In this document: positions 44,152-53,044 of the stretch, piece after piece | How the letters are laid out: every line of letters begins with the position of its first letter | Numbering within the stretch: the first letter of the stretch is position 1 | DNA from: an uncultured Aurantimonas sp. | GTDB taxonomy: Bacteria; Pseudomonadota; Alphaproteobacteria; Rhizobiales; Rhizobiaceae | Assembly (NCBI GenBank): GCA_947488615.1 | Contig: CANKZU010000003.1 | Span: forward strand, 124,001-188,000 | Reading direction: 5' to 3' | DNA length: 64,000 nt | Program-made: the position numbers and the translations under genes | Notes under the pieces: model-generated | The model's database searches: none | Told to the model about the DNA's origin: nothing | What the model saw: only the letters and a program-made list of their open reading frames with translations

Positions 44152-44175
44152 CCGCGATCATCGCTTATCAAGCAG

Positions 44176-45477
44176 TCAATCGACATCGCGCCCGGCTTGC
44201 GGCGCGTAGGCGGCGGCATCGACGATTGCTTCGCGGCCCTCAAGGAACAACTGGCTCACCCGCGGCTCCGACCGGGCGATGATCCGGCCGCGACGCACGA
44301 CCGCCAGCCGATGCGCCTTGAGGCGGATCGCCTCGATCGGGTTCGCGGCCTGCAGGACGACGAAATCGGCATGGTTGCCGACATCGAGACCATAGCCGTC
44401 GAGCCCCATGACTCGCGCGGAATTGACGGTGACCGCGTCGAAGCAGGCGCGCATGGCGTCGCGCGAGGTCATCTGGCCGACATGGACGGCCATATGTGCG
44501 ACTTCGAGCATGTCGCCGGAGCCGAGCGAGTACCAGGGGTCCATCACGCAGTCGTGGCCGAAGGCGACGTTGATCCCGGCGGCCATCAGTTCCGGCACGC
44601 GGGTCATGCCCCGGCGCTTGGGATAGCTGTCATGCCGGCCCTGCAGCGTGATGTTGATCAGCGGGTTCGGAATGACATGCATTCCGGCTTCGTGGATCAA
44701 GGGGATCAGCTTCGAGACGTAATAGTTGTCCATCGAATGCATGGAGGTGAGGTGCGAGCCGGCGACCCGGCCCTGAAGCCCGTGCCGGATGGTTTCGGCC
44801 GCCAGGGTCTCGACATGGCGGGACAGCGGGTCGTCGGATTCGTCGCAATGCATGTCGACAGGAAGGCCCCGCTCGGCGGCGATCCGGCAGAGCGCGGCGA
44901 CCGAGGCGGCCCCTTCCGCCATCGTTCGCTCGAAATGCGGGATGCCGCCGACGATATCGACGCCCATGTCCAGAGCGCGAGCGAGGGCGTCGGCGGCGAC
45001 GGGCGTGCGCAGATAGCCATCCTGCGGAAAAGCCACGAGTTGCAGGTCGAGATAGGGTTTCACCCGGTCCTTGACCTCAAGCAACGCTTCGACGGTGACG
45101 AGACGCGGATCGCTGACGTCGACATGGCTGCGGATGGCGAGCAGGCCTTGCGCGACGGCGAGATCGCAGTAGCGCAGCGCCCGCTCGACCAGAGCCTCGC
45201 GGGTCAAAAGCGGCTTCAATTCGCCCCATAGCGCGATGCCCTCGAGCAGCGTTCCGGACTGGTTCATCCGGGGCAGCCCAAGCGACAGTGTCGCGTCCAT
45301 ATGAAAATGCGGATCGACGAAGGGCGGCGACACCAAGCGATTGGACGCGTCGATCGTCTCCTTGGTTTCGGCACCGATGCCGCGCTCGACGGCGGCGATC
45401 CGGCCATCGCGAACCGCGATGTCGATACCGGTGCGGCCATCGGGCAGATTGGCGTTGGTAACGATGAGGTCGAACAT
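44176..45477 (-). CDS. Amidohydrolase, cytosine-deaminase-like
   Basis: 433-aa metal-dependent hydrolase of the amidohydrolase superfamily. Metal motifs HFHMD (about 58-62), HCDESDD and HLTSMHSMD, and FGHDCVMDPW follow the CodA pattern. It probably removes an amino group from cytosine or a related base or N-heterocycle. It lies upstream of, and in line with, the BMP transporter genes, so import and deamination of the same base are likely linked. ATG at 45477. Confidence 0.87.
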   Translation of the reverse strand: MFDLIVTNANLPDGRTGIDIAVRDGRIAAVERGIGAETKETIDASNRLVSPPFVDPHFHMDATLSLGLPRMNQSGTLLEGIALWGELKPLLTREALVERALRYCDLAVAQGLLAIRSHVDVSDPRLVTVEALLEVKDRVKPYLDLQLVAFPQDGYLRTPVAADALARALDMGVDIVGGIPHFERTMAEGAASVAALCRIAAERGLPVDMHCDESDDPLSRHVETLAAETIRHGLQGRVAGSHLTSMHSMDNYYVSKLIPLIHEAGMHVIPNPLINITLQGRHDSYPKRRGMTRVPELMAAGINVAFGHDCVMDPWYSLGSGDMLEVAHMAVHVGQMTSRDAMRACFDAVTVNSARVMGLDGYGLDVGNHADFVVLQAANPIEAIRLKAHRLAVVRRGRIIARSEPRVSQLFLEGREAIVDAAAYAPQAGRDVD

Positions 45478-45602
45478 CGGATCGCTCCAGCGCGCGGGGG
45501 CAGTCCTGGCGATCCCCGTTGCGGCGTAGGCAGGGCGTCCGGACCGAAGTGGCGCCGCCGCAATTCCTGCGTGACGGCGGGCCTCGGTCCGGGAGCAGAC
45601 AG

Positions 45603-46577
45603 CTAGATAGTCAAGACCGTCGCGCCGATGGTTTTCCGCGCCTCGAGATCGCGGTGCGCCTGGGCCGCTTCCGAGACCGGATAGGTCTGACCGATCGTGA
45701 TCTTTACGGCACCCGATTCGATGACGTCGAACAGCGCCTTGGCCGAAGCGTCGAGTTCCTCGCGATTGGTGTTGTAGCCGAACAAGCTCGGCCGCGTCGC
45801 GTAGAGCGATCCCTTCTGGTTGAGAATGCCGAGATCGATCTCAGGCAGCTTACCCGAGGACTGGCCGAAGGTGACCCACAGGCCGCGATTCTTCAGGCAA
45901 TCGAGGCTACTAGGGAATGTGTCCTTGCCGACCGAATCGTAGACGACGTCGCATTTCCGTCCGTCGGTGATCTCCCGCACCCGCTCGACGAAATCCTCCT
46001 CGCGGTAGTTGATCACGTGGTCGTAGCCGTTCTCGCGGGCCAGCTTGCACTTTTCCGGCGTGCCGGCGGTGCCTATGACGGTCGCGCCGAGATGCTTGGC
46101 CCACTGACCGGCGATCAGGCCGACGCCACCGGCCGCGGCGTGGAACAGGAGAACGGTGTCCGGCCCGACCTTGAAGGTCCGCCGCAGAAGATACTCCGCC
46201 GTCATGCCCTTCAGCATGATCGCAGCGGCGGTCTCGAAGTCGATCGAGTCGGGCAGCTTCACGGCCTTGTCCGCCTCGGTGACGAGCCGCTCGGCATAGC
46301 TGCCGGTGACGCCATTATAGGCGACGCGGTCACCCACCTGGAAGCGGTCGACCCCCTCCCCGACTTCGGCGACGACGCCGGCGCCCTCCTTGCCGAGAAC
46401 GAAGGGCATGGTCGGCGACTTGTAGACCCCAGTGCGGAAATAGACGTCGATGAAGTTGAGGCCAGCCGTCTTCTGTTCGACCAGGATCTGCCCGGGACCC
46501 GGCCGACCCGGATCGTGATCCTCCCACTTCAGGACCTCCGGACCACCCACTTCGTGAACGATAATTGCCTTACTCAT
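45603..46577 (-). CDS. NADPH:quinone oxidoreductase (QorA family)
   Basis: 324-aa zinc-free MDR enzyme that reduces quinones by one electron with NADPH. Motifs: LNFIDVYFRTGVYKSP, GKEGAGVVAEVGEGV, GMTAEYLLRRTFKV and HAAAGGVGLIAGQWAKHLGA. It is followed at 126 bases by the amidohydrolase but probably is an independent gene. ATG at 46577. Confidence 0.92.
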   Translation of the reverse strand: MSKAIIVHEVGGPEVLKWEDHDPGRPGPGQILVEQKTAGLNFIDVYFRTGVYKSPTMPFVLGKEGAGVVAEVGEGVDRFQVGDRVAYNGVTGSYAERLVTEADKAVKLPDSIDFETAAAIMLKGMTAEYLLRRTFKVGPDTVLLFHAAAGGVGLIAGQWAKHLGATVIGTAGTPEKCKLARENGYDHVINYREEDFVERVREITDGRKCDVVYDSVGKDTFPSSLDCLKNRGLWVTFGQSSGKLPEIDLGILNQKGSLYATRPSLFGYNTNREELDASAKALFDVIESGAVKITIGQTYPVSEAAQAHRDLEARKTIGATVLTI

Positions 46578-46656
46578 GCTTCACTCCCGTTATTTCCAGA
46601 TCACGATGACATCGAAACGTTCGATCCGGTTTCATCGTCATCGAATCCATAAATTC

Positions 46657-46706
46657 AGCGCGGAACGCGAGCGGAAAACCGGTCCCACTTTTCCTCATTC
46701 CGCGCT
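46657..46706. repeat. Palindromic intergenic element of rhizobial type
   Basis: A 9-bp perfect inverted repeat AGCGCGGAA (46657-46665) / TTCCGCGCT (46698-46706) encloses an internal AAGTGGGACCGGTTTTCCGC core on the minus strand, a sequence repeated in many Hyphomicrobiales genomes. It overlaps the last bases of the pcs stop codon and could serve as its terminator. Confidence 0.65.
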
Positions 46707-47430
46707 AATCGTGCGTAACGCCTCGCAGCCAGTCGACAATCTGGAGGACGCCGCCGATGGCGAACAGATAGAGGCCGGAGGCGACAAGTCCCCATTTGAT
46801 CCACCACAGCGGGGCGAAGTCCGTGAATAGTGCCGCGAGCCCCAGCACCGACCAGACGGCGAAAACACTGAGATTGACGCCACGCAAGCGTTCGACGCGG
46901 ACCGGATGCAGGAACTTGATCGGCAGGAAGGTCGCCACGGAGCAGAAGACCACGAAGAGGAAGGCGGTCCACTCGTTCGGCTGAATGGCGAAAAACGTGA
47001 AGACGACCATGTTCCAGGCAACCGGAAATCCGCGAAAGAAATTGTCCTTCGTCTTCATGCGGAGATCGGCATAGTAAATCGCACTGGAGATGACGATGAG
47101 CGCCGCGGCGACGAACGACCATGGCCGGCCGATCATGCCCGAAAGATAGAGCGCGACGGCGGGGATCATCACGAAGGTGGCATAGTCGATGATCGAATCG
47201 AGGAGGTCCCCGGACCAATTGGGCAGCACCCGCTTGATCTGGATTCGCCGGGCCAACGGGCCATCGATGCCATCGACGAACAGTGCGAATCCCAACCAGC
47301 CGAACATTGCCACCCAGCGCTGCTCCGCCGCCGCAATGACCGACATGAACGCCAGAAACGCACCGCTGGCGGTCAAAAGATGCACGCCGAAGGCGCGCCA
47401 CTTATCGAAGGCGGTGACTGCGTCTGACAT
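46705..47430 (-). CDS. pcs: Phosphatidylcholine synthase
   Basis: 241-aa inner-membrane CDP-alcohol phosphatidyltransferase that joins CDP-diacylglycerol and choline. The CDP-alcohol motif is in the long Pcs form: DGIDGPLARRIQIKRVLP then WSGDLLDSIIDYATFV. About eight helices. ATG at 47430 follows GTGGGGA; an extension to 47655 is unlikely. The enzyme is widespread in Hyphomicrobiales and gives choline-dependent membrane phosphatidylcholine. Confidence 0.93.
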   Translation of the reverse strand: MSDAVTAFDKWRAFGVHLLTASGAFLAFMSVIAAAEQRWVAMFGWLGFALFVDGIDGPLARRIQIKRVLPNWSGDLLDSIIDYATFVMIPAVALYLSGMIGRPWSFVAAALIVISSAIYYADLRMKTKDNFFRGFPVAWNMVVFTFFAIQPNEWTAFLFVVFCSVATFLPIKFLHPVRVERLRGVNLSVFAVWSVLGLAALFTDFAPLWWIKWGLVASGLYLFAIGGVLQIVDWLRGVTHD

Positions 47431-47585
47431 GAATCCCCACGCTGCGCCGTTGCATTTTGCCGCCCCTCGGCCAACGACCATTGCCATCCGCTGTAACCGG
47501 CGTATGTCGGGATTCCAAGCGAAACGAGCGAGTCCGCTCGCTGTTTCCGACCATTTCACCGGACAAACGGCGGGAGATCGTGCAA

Positions 47586-48800
47586 GTGGCCACAGAGCGT
47601 AGAGAGATCGCCGTCGTCGGAGGCGGGTTGGCGGGAACCGCCACTGCGCTGGCATTTGCCGCGGCCGGCTTTGACACCGTGCTGATCGCGCCGAAGTCGA
47701 CGCCGGACGCGCGCAGCACAGCGCTTTTGGGCGATTCCGTCGCCTTTTTGTCCAATCTCGGCGTGATGGATCGGCTCGGCCCGAAAGCGTCGCCCTTGGC
47801 GGTCATGCGGCTCATCGACGACACCAAACGCCTGTTTCGGGCGCCGGTCGTGGAGTTCCGCGCGAGCGAAATCGGCCTGGCCTCATTCGGCTACAATGTT
47901 CTCAACGCCGATCTCCAGGCTGCGCTGAACGAAGGTGTCGCGGAGGCGAAAAGGCTGGAGGTTCGGGAGACGCCGGCACGGGGCTTGACGATAGAAGGCG
48001 ACCGGGCCGTGGTGACGCTCGATGATGGCGGAGCCTACAGCGTCAATCTGGTCGTCGCGGCGGATGGACGGCGCTCGCCCATGCGCGAGGTGGCCGGAAT
48101 CGGCGTCCGGCAATGGACCTATCCGCAGAGCGCCATCGTCTGCAATTTTCGCCATCGCATCGATCATCATTCCGTCTCGACGGAATTCCACACGCGGGCC
48201 GGCCCGTTCACGCAGGTGCCGCTTCCCGGCCGCCGCTCATCCCTCGTGTGGGTCGAGCAGCCCGATCTCGCCGAGCTCTACATCGACCTCAAGCCCGACC
48301 GTCTCGCCCGCGCGGTGGAGGACAAGATGCACTCCATTCTCGGGGCGGTCGAAATCGACGATCCGATCCAGCGCTTTCCCCTGTCCGGGGCCTCGGTCGA
48401 CCGGATGACCGGTGAACGCCTCGCTCTTGTCGGAGAAGCGGGCCATGCCTTTCCCCCGATAGGTGCCCAAGGGCTCAATCTCGGCTTGCGCGATTGCGAA
48501 GCGATCGTCCGGTTCGCCACCGAAAGCCGGGACGATCCCGGCCAGCGGGCGACGCTGTCGCGTTACGAAACGGCTCGTCGGGCCGACGTTCGTTCGCGCA
48601 CCTTCGGCGTCGATCTTCTCAACCGCTCGCTCCTCGCCGACTTCCTGCCCACGCAACTCGCGCGGACCGTGGGACTGGCCGCGATGCGAAGCGTTCCGTT
48701 TCTGCGCCAGTTCGCCATGCGGGAGGGTTTGTCGCCCGGCGCGGGCCTCACCGGGATTCCTCGGTCAATACGCGAAGGGATCGGCCGGAACGATCCCTGA
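47586..48800 (+). CDS. UbiH/COQ6-family FAD monooxygenase
   Basis: 404-aa class A flavoprotein. GGGLAGTATALAFAAAG near the N-terminus, VVAADGRRSPMRE (DG motif), LVGEAGHAFPPIGAQGLNLGLRDC (the UbiH-type second FAD motif). Preferred start GTG at 47586 (GGGAG nine bases upstream). A ubiquinone-biosynthesis hydroxylase is likely, though the exact ring position is not determined. Its 3' end overlaps the convergent transporter gene by 36 bases. Confidence 0.87.
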   Translation: MATERREIAVVGGGLAGTATALAFAAAGFDTVLIAPKSTPDARSTALLGDSVAFLSNLGVMDRLGPKASPLAVMRLIDDTKRLFRAPVVEFRASEIGLASFGYNVLNADLQAALNEGVAEAKRLEVRETPARGLTIEGDRAVVTLDDGGAYSVNLVVAADGRRSPMREVAGIGVRQWTYPQSAIVCNFRHRIDHHSVSTEFHTRAGPFTQVPLPGRRSSLVWVEQPDLAELYIDLKPDRLARAVEDKMHSILGAVEIDDPIQRFPLSGASVDRMTGERLALVGEAGHAFPPIGAQGLNLGLRDCEAIVRFATESRDDPGQRATLSRYETARRADVRSRTFGVDLLNRSLLADFLPTQLARTVGLAAMRSVPFLRQFAMREGLSPGAGLTGIPRSIREGIGRNDP

Positions 48801-49730
48801 GGAGATCAGGAAGAGCAACAGCGTGACCGAGGCGACGGAGAACACCGTCGTCACCAGGACCGAAGCCGAGGCGCGCTCCACCCACACGCCGTATTGCTGC
48901 GCGATGACGAAGACGTTGGTCGCCGTCGGCAGGCTGGCGAGCAGGATCGCGCTCTTCACCCAGACCGGATCGAAGTTGCCGAACAGTCCCAGCAGCAGCC
49001 ACACGGCAAGCGGATGCAACACGAGCTTGATTGGCACGATATAGCCAAGTTCCACCGGCACTCGTTTCAATGGCCGCAGCGCCAGCGTCACCCCCATTGC
49101 GAACAGCGCGCAGGGCGCCGCCGCGTTGGCGAGAAGCTGGAGGAAGCGGTCCACAGGCTCCGGCGGCGTGGCCCCGACGATGGCGGCGGCGACCCCCAGG
49201 GCGGTCGCGATGATGAACGGGTGCGTGACGATCTTGACCACCACGGCGAGCGCGATTTTCGCCGGCGATCCCTTGCGATCGCCGCCCAGCGCCATCATCA
49301 GCGGCGCCATGGTGAAATGCAGGGTGTTGTCGAAACAAAAGATCAGCGCCACCGGAACTGCGGCTTCCGGGCCGATGGCGACAAGCGCCAGCCCCGGCCC
49401 CATATAGCCGATATTGCCATAGGCCCCGGCCAGCCCCTGAATCGTCGCTACGGGAATGTCGCCCCGCGTTCTCGCCAATGCCACCGCGAAGCCCAGGGCG
49501 AAGATGACGAATGTCGCCAGCGTCGTGGCGACGATAAAGCCGCCGCTGGCGAGCTTTTCGACCGGGGTTTTCGACAAAAGCTGGAAGAACAGCGCCGGTA
49601 GCGCGATATAGATGATGAAGACGTTGAGCCAGGCGAGCCCGTCCACCGGATGGCGGACGATCCGACCGGTGGCGAATCCGAGCGCGATCAGGCCGAAGAA
49701 CGGCGAGATCAGGCCGACGATCGCGATCAA
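48765..49730 (-). CDS. AEC-family transporter
   Basis: 321-aa auxin-efflux-carrier-type transporter. About ten helices; GLISPFFGLIALGFATGR at the start, YGNIGYMGPGLALVAIGPEAAVP in the middle, and LLASLPTATNVFVIAQQYGVWVERASASVLVTTVFS near the end are typical. Start appears to be TTG at 49730 with a poor ribosome site. Substrates of bacterial members include malonate, malate and other organic acids. It overlaps the UbiH-like gene by 36 bases at the 3' ends. Confidence 0.88.
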   Translation of the reverse strand: MIAIVGLISPFFGLIALGFATGRIVRHPVDGLAWLNVFIIYIALPALFFQLLSKTPVEKLASGGFIVATTLATFVIFALGFAVALARTRGDIPVATIQGLAGAYGNIGYMGPGLALVAIGPEAAVPVALIFCFDNTLHFTMAPLMMALGGDRKGSPAKIALAVVVKIVTHPFIIATALGVAAAIVGATPPEPVDRFLQLLANAAAPCALFAMGVTLALRPLKRVPVELGYIVPIKLVLHPLAVWLLLGLFGNFDPVWVKSAILLASLPTATNVFVIAQQYGVWVERASASVLVTTVFSVASVTLLLFLISSGIVPADPFAY

Positions 49731-49855
49731 CGGGCAGTCCGGGGTGTGAGGGAAAGCGTCATCGGTGTGCGGTTCGTCGGCGGCGGCGACGGACGCGCTT
49801 GCGTTGTCGCTTCGAGATTGGCTATTGCCGGTCCCTTAAGGGAGTCGTGAATTTG

Positions 49856-50179
49856 ATGCAAACTGCCCGCTTCTTCATTGGACAAGTCGTCTGCCATCGC
49901 ATGTATCCATTCCGCGGTGTCATCTTCGACGTGGATCCGGAGTTCGACAACACCGAGGAATGGTACAACTCGATTCCCGAGGATGTCCGGCCCCGCAAGG
50001 ACCAGCCATTCTATCATCTCTTCGCCGAAAACGCGGAAAGCGAATATATCGCCTATGTCTCGGAGCAAAACCTTCTGCCGGACGAGACCGGGGTTCCGGT
50101 TCGCCACCCCCAGATCGGCGAGATTTTCGATGGTCCCGTCGATGGTTCGTACCGGCTGAAAGGCACCCACCGCAATTGA
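49856..50179 (+). CDS. hspQ: Heat shock protein HspQ
   Basis: 107-aa hemimethylated-DNA-binding/HspQ family. ARFFIGQVVCHRMYPFRGVIFDVDPEFDNTEEWYNSIPEDVRPRKDQPFYHLFAENAESEYIAYVSEQNLLPDETG is nearly the family consensus. The protein acts on Lon or DnaA stability in other bacteria. ATG at 49856 has AGGGAG about 11 bases upstream; the GTG at 49847 is too near it. Confidence 0.92.
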   Translation: MQTARFFIGQVVCHRMYPFRGVIFDVDPEFDNTEEWYNSIPEDVRPRKDQPFYHLFAENAESEYIAYVSEQNLLPDETGVPVRHPQIGEIFDGPVDGSYRLKGTHRN

Positions 50180-50222
50180 ACGTGCCGCGGCCGCAAGACC
50201 GCATGTCGCGCGCGGACAAGCA

Positions 50223-50244
50223 AACGGCGGCTGACGCCGCCGTT
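50223..50244. terminator. Hairpin between convergent hspQ and ialB
   Basis: AACGGCGGC (50223-50231), loop TGAC, GCCGCCGTT (50236-50244): a perfect 9-bp stem, 43 bases after the hspQ stop and 37 bases before the ialB stop. It is suited to end transcription in both directions, although T-runs are short. Confidence 0.65.
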
Positions 50245-50281
50245 GAACTGATCCAAATTTCCGATCCGGGAGACGCCGGGC

Positions 50282-50983
50282 CTATTGCGCGGCGGGCTTG
50301 GCCTCGCCGGCGTTGTCCTTGGCGGTCTTCTGGGCATCCTCGAACTTCTTGCGCCGCTCCTCGGCCTGCTTCTGCAGAGCCTCGTTGAGTTCTTTCTGGC
50401 GCTGGGCGAGTTCGGGCTGAGCCTTCGGAGCGCCATCATAGGCCTGCGTGAAACCGGACAGGCTGATCGGGATCGGATTGGCCTGGCGCTGGAAGTTGAT
50501 CGACGTGACCGTCATCTGCTTGCCGCGCTTCATCGAAGCGACCAGGGCATCGGTCAATTCCGCCTCGGCGATGCAGCGGTCGGCGAAGCAGACCGAATAG
50601 TTCAACGTCTGCGGCTTTTCGTCGTCGACCTTCATCTGAACGCCAGCGGGAATGACCCGTCCGGTCGGTACCACGGCCTGGATGACCTTCTGGTTCACCT
50701 TGCCCTTGACGCTTATCAAGTTGACCGCGGTGATCAGCTGCCGTGTATCGGCGATCATTGTGTACTGGGTGTTGCAGATATCGTTTTCGCCTTGGGTCGA
50801 GCAGACCTTGAACCATTCGGCGGGAATCGCTTGGCCTTGGGCCGGACTGGCCGACTGCGCCTGGCCGGCGGCGGGCTTGGCGTCCTGGGCGTTCGCCCCG
50901 GAGACGCCGACGGCAAGCGTCGCGAGTCCGACCAGCCCGGCGGCGAGCATCGTGGTGGAAGCGTTCGACAAACGGTGCGTCAC
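50282..50983 (-). CDS. Invasion-associated locus B (IalB) family protein
   Basis: 233-aa periplasmic protein. Signal peptide MTHRLSNASTTMLAAGLVGLATLAVGVSGANAQ, a conserved core WFKVCSTQGENDICNTQYTMI (two Cys) and YSVCFADRCIAEAEL (two Cys), then an alanine/lysine-rich coiled tail QRQKELNEALQKQAEERRKKFEDAQK. GTG at 50983 is preferred over TTG at 50992 because AGAGGA lies ten bases upstream. Conserved in Hyphomicrobiales; function unclear outside Bartonella. Confidence 0.9.
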   Translation of the reverse strand: MTHRLSNASTTMLAAGLVGLATLAVGVSGANAQDAKPAAGQAQSASPAQGQAIPAEWFKVCSTQGENDICNTQYTMIADTRQLITAVNLISVKGKVNQKVIQAVVPTGRVIPAGVQMKVDDEKPQTLNYSVCFADRCIAEAELTDALVASMKRGKQMTVTSINFQRQANPIPISLSGFTQAYDGAPKAQPELAQRQKELNEALQKQAEERRKKFEDAQKTAKDNAGEAKPAAQ

Positions 50984-51174
50984 AGGCGTCAAATCCTCTC
51001 AGCATAAACAAGTTCGGGAAACAGTGTTCCTTAGCGGCCCACGACCTGTTTCGCAAATACGGCCGTTTGAAGGCCCCGAATGCGCTGCCGCCAGCCTTTG
51101 TCGTGGTAGGCAAGACAGGGCTTTCCCGTTAGAATCGCGCAACGCAGACAACCATCGGGAGCTCGTCCATCCGC

Positions 51175-53019
51175 ATGCAGATCCTTTTTTCAGCCCCGCG
51201 CCGCGCGAGCCTTTTGACGTCTGTCGTCGTGGCTTTTCTCGCAGCGTTCACAATGCCCGGAATGGCCGAGCCGCAGCATGCCATCGCCATGCAGGGAGAG
51301 CCGGCGCTGCCGGCGGATTTCGAGCGGCTGCCCTTTGTGAACCCTGAGGCGCCGCAGGGCGGCACGATGCGCTACGGCGTCTTCGGTACCTTCGACAATC
51401 TCAACCCGGTGATCGTGCGCGGCGCGCTGACGACGGCGCGGGGCATCTGGTTCGACAAGGAATACGGCAATCTGGTCTTCGAGCCGTTGATGCAGCGCTC
51501 AGCGGACGAACCCTTCACCATGTACGGGCTGCTCGCCGAAACCGTCGAGACCGACGCCGAGCGCAGCTTCGTGGAATTCCAGCTCAATCCGGCGGCAAAA
51601 TTTTCCGATGGCGAGCCGGTCCGGCCGGAGGACGTGTTGTTCACCGTCGAGATGCTGCGCGAGCACGGCCGGCCGATGTACGCCAATTGGCTCAGGCCGG
51701 CGGTCAAGATCGAGAAGGCCGGCGCGAATGGCGTCCGCTTCACTTTCGACGAGACCGCTGATCGCGAAACCCCGCTCCTCATATCGGGGCTCCCGGTGCT
51801 TCCCGAGCACGCCTTCGATCGCGAGACCTTCGAGCAAACGACATTGGAGCCGGTGACCGGCTCGGGGCCATATCTGATCGACAAGGTCGAGCCCGGCCAG
51901 CGCATCACCTACAAGCAGAACCCGGATTATTGGGGCCGCGACCTGCCGATCAAGCAGGGGATCGACAATTACGACACCATCATCATCGAGTATTTTCGCG
52001 ACTCCAACGCCCAGTTCGAGGCGTTCAAGAAGGGCCTGTCCTACGTCTACCCCGAGGGCGACCCGAACCACTGGCGCACGGCCTATGATTTCCCGGCCGT
52101 GACAAACGGCGACGTCATCAAGGAGACCTTCACCTCCGGCGCGCCGTCGAACATGCTCGCCTTCGTGTTCAACACCCGCCGACCGGTTTTTAAGGATCGA
52201 TCGGTCCGGAAGGCGCTGTCGATGCTGTTCGACTTCGAATGGGCCAACCGCAATCTTTATTACGACGCCTACAAACGGACGGGCAGCTTCTTCCAGAATT
52301 CCGAGCTGTCCAGCGCCGGCAATCCAGCATCCGAGGCGGAAAAGGCGCTGCTTGCGGACTATGCCGACCGGGTCGATCCGGACGTCATGGATGGGACCTA
52401 TGCGCCACCGGTGACCGATGGCAGCGGCGGGGACCGCAAAGTGCTCCAGGGCGCGGCCAAGGCCTTCCAGGAAGCCGGCTACCGCTTCGAGGGGCGCTCG
52501 CTCGTCAGTTCCGACGGCAAGCCGCTGTCGTTCGAGATTCTGGTGCAATCGCCGGAACAGGAGCGGATCGCCCTCGCCTACAAGCGCACCCTCGACCGCA
52601 TCGGCGTCCAGACGACGGTCCGGCAGGTCGATGACGCCCAGTATCAGGCGCGCAAATCAGCATACGACTTCGACATGATCATCGCCACCTACAGCGCCTC
52701 GCTGTCACCGGGCGCCGAGCAGGTCTATCGCTGGGGATCGATCTCGAAGGACGCCAACGGCACCTTCAACTTCGCCGGCGTCGCCGACCCGGCCCTCGAC
52801 AGGCTGATCAACGAGATCGTCTCGGCGCGCAGCCGCGAGGCCTTCGTCGATGCCGTGCGCGCCTATGACCGGGTGCTGATTTCGGGACACTATGTCGTGC
52901 CGCTGTTCCACCTGCCGGAGCAATGGCTGGCCCGCTGGAAGTTCATCCAGCACCCCGACACGACGCCGCTCTACGGCTATCAGCTGCCGACGTTCTGGAA
53001 GGCGCCGGACGCAAAGTAG
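51175..53019 (+). CDS. YejA-like oligopeptide ABC substrate-binding protein
   Basis: 614-aa SBP family 5 periplasmic protein. Signal peptide MQILFSAPRRASLLTSVVVAFLAAFTMPGMA, then PEAPQGGTMRYGVFGTFDNLNPVIVRG, NLVFEPLMQRSADEPFTMYGLLAE, and NMLAFVFNTRRPVFKDRSVRKALSMLFDFEWANRNLYYDAYKRTGSFFQNSELSS, the hallmark of YejA/microcin-C-type binding proteins. No other transporter subunit is next to it in the window. Reads toward the hypothetical secreted gene. Confidence 0.9.
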   Translation: MQILFSAPRRASLLTSVVVAFLAAFTMPGMAEPQHAIAMQGEPALPADFERLPFVNPEAPQGGTMRYGVFGTFDNLNPVIVRGALTTARGIWFDKEYGNLVFEPLMQRSADEPFTMYGLLAETVETDAERSFVEFQLNPAAKFSDGEPVRPEDVLFTVEMLREHGRPMYANWLRPAVKIEKAGANGVRFTFDETADRETPLLISGLPVLPEHAFDRETFEQTTLEPVTGSGPYLIDKVEPGQRITYKQNPDYWGRDLPIKQGIDNYDTIIIEYFRDSNAQFEAFKKGLSYVYPEGDPNHWRTAYDFPAVTNGDVIKETFTSGAPSNMLAFVFNTRRPVFKDRSVRKALSMLFDFEWANRNLYYDAYKRTGSFFQNSELSSAGNPASEAEKALLADYADRVDPDVMDGTYAPPVTDGSGGDRKVLQGAAKAFQEAGYRFEGRSLVSSDGKPLSFEILVQSPEQERIALAYKRTLDRIGVQTTVRQVDDAQYQARKSAYDFDMIIATYSASLSPGAEQVYRWGSISKDANGTFNFAGVADPALDRLINEIVSARSREAFVDAVRAYDRVLISGHYVVPLFHLPEQWLARWKFIQHPDTTPLYGYQLPTFWKAPDAK

Positions 53020-53044
53020 CGTGCCCTCGGGCGGCGAGCGGTCG

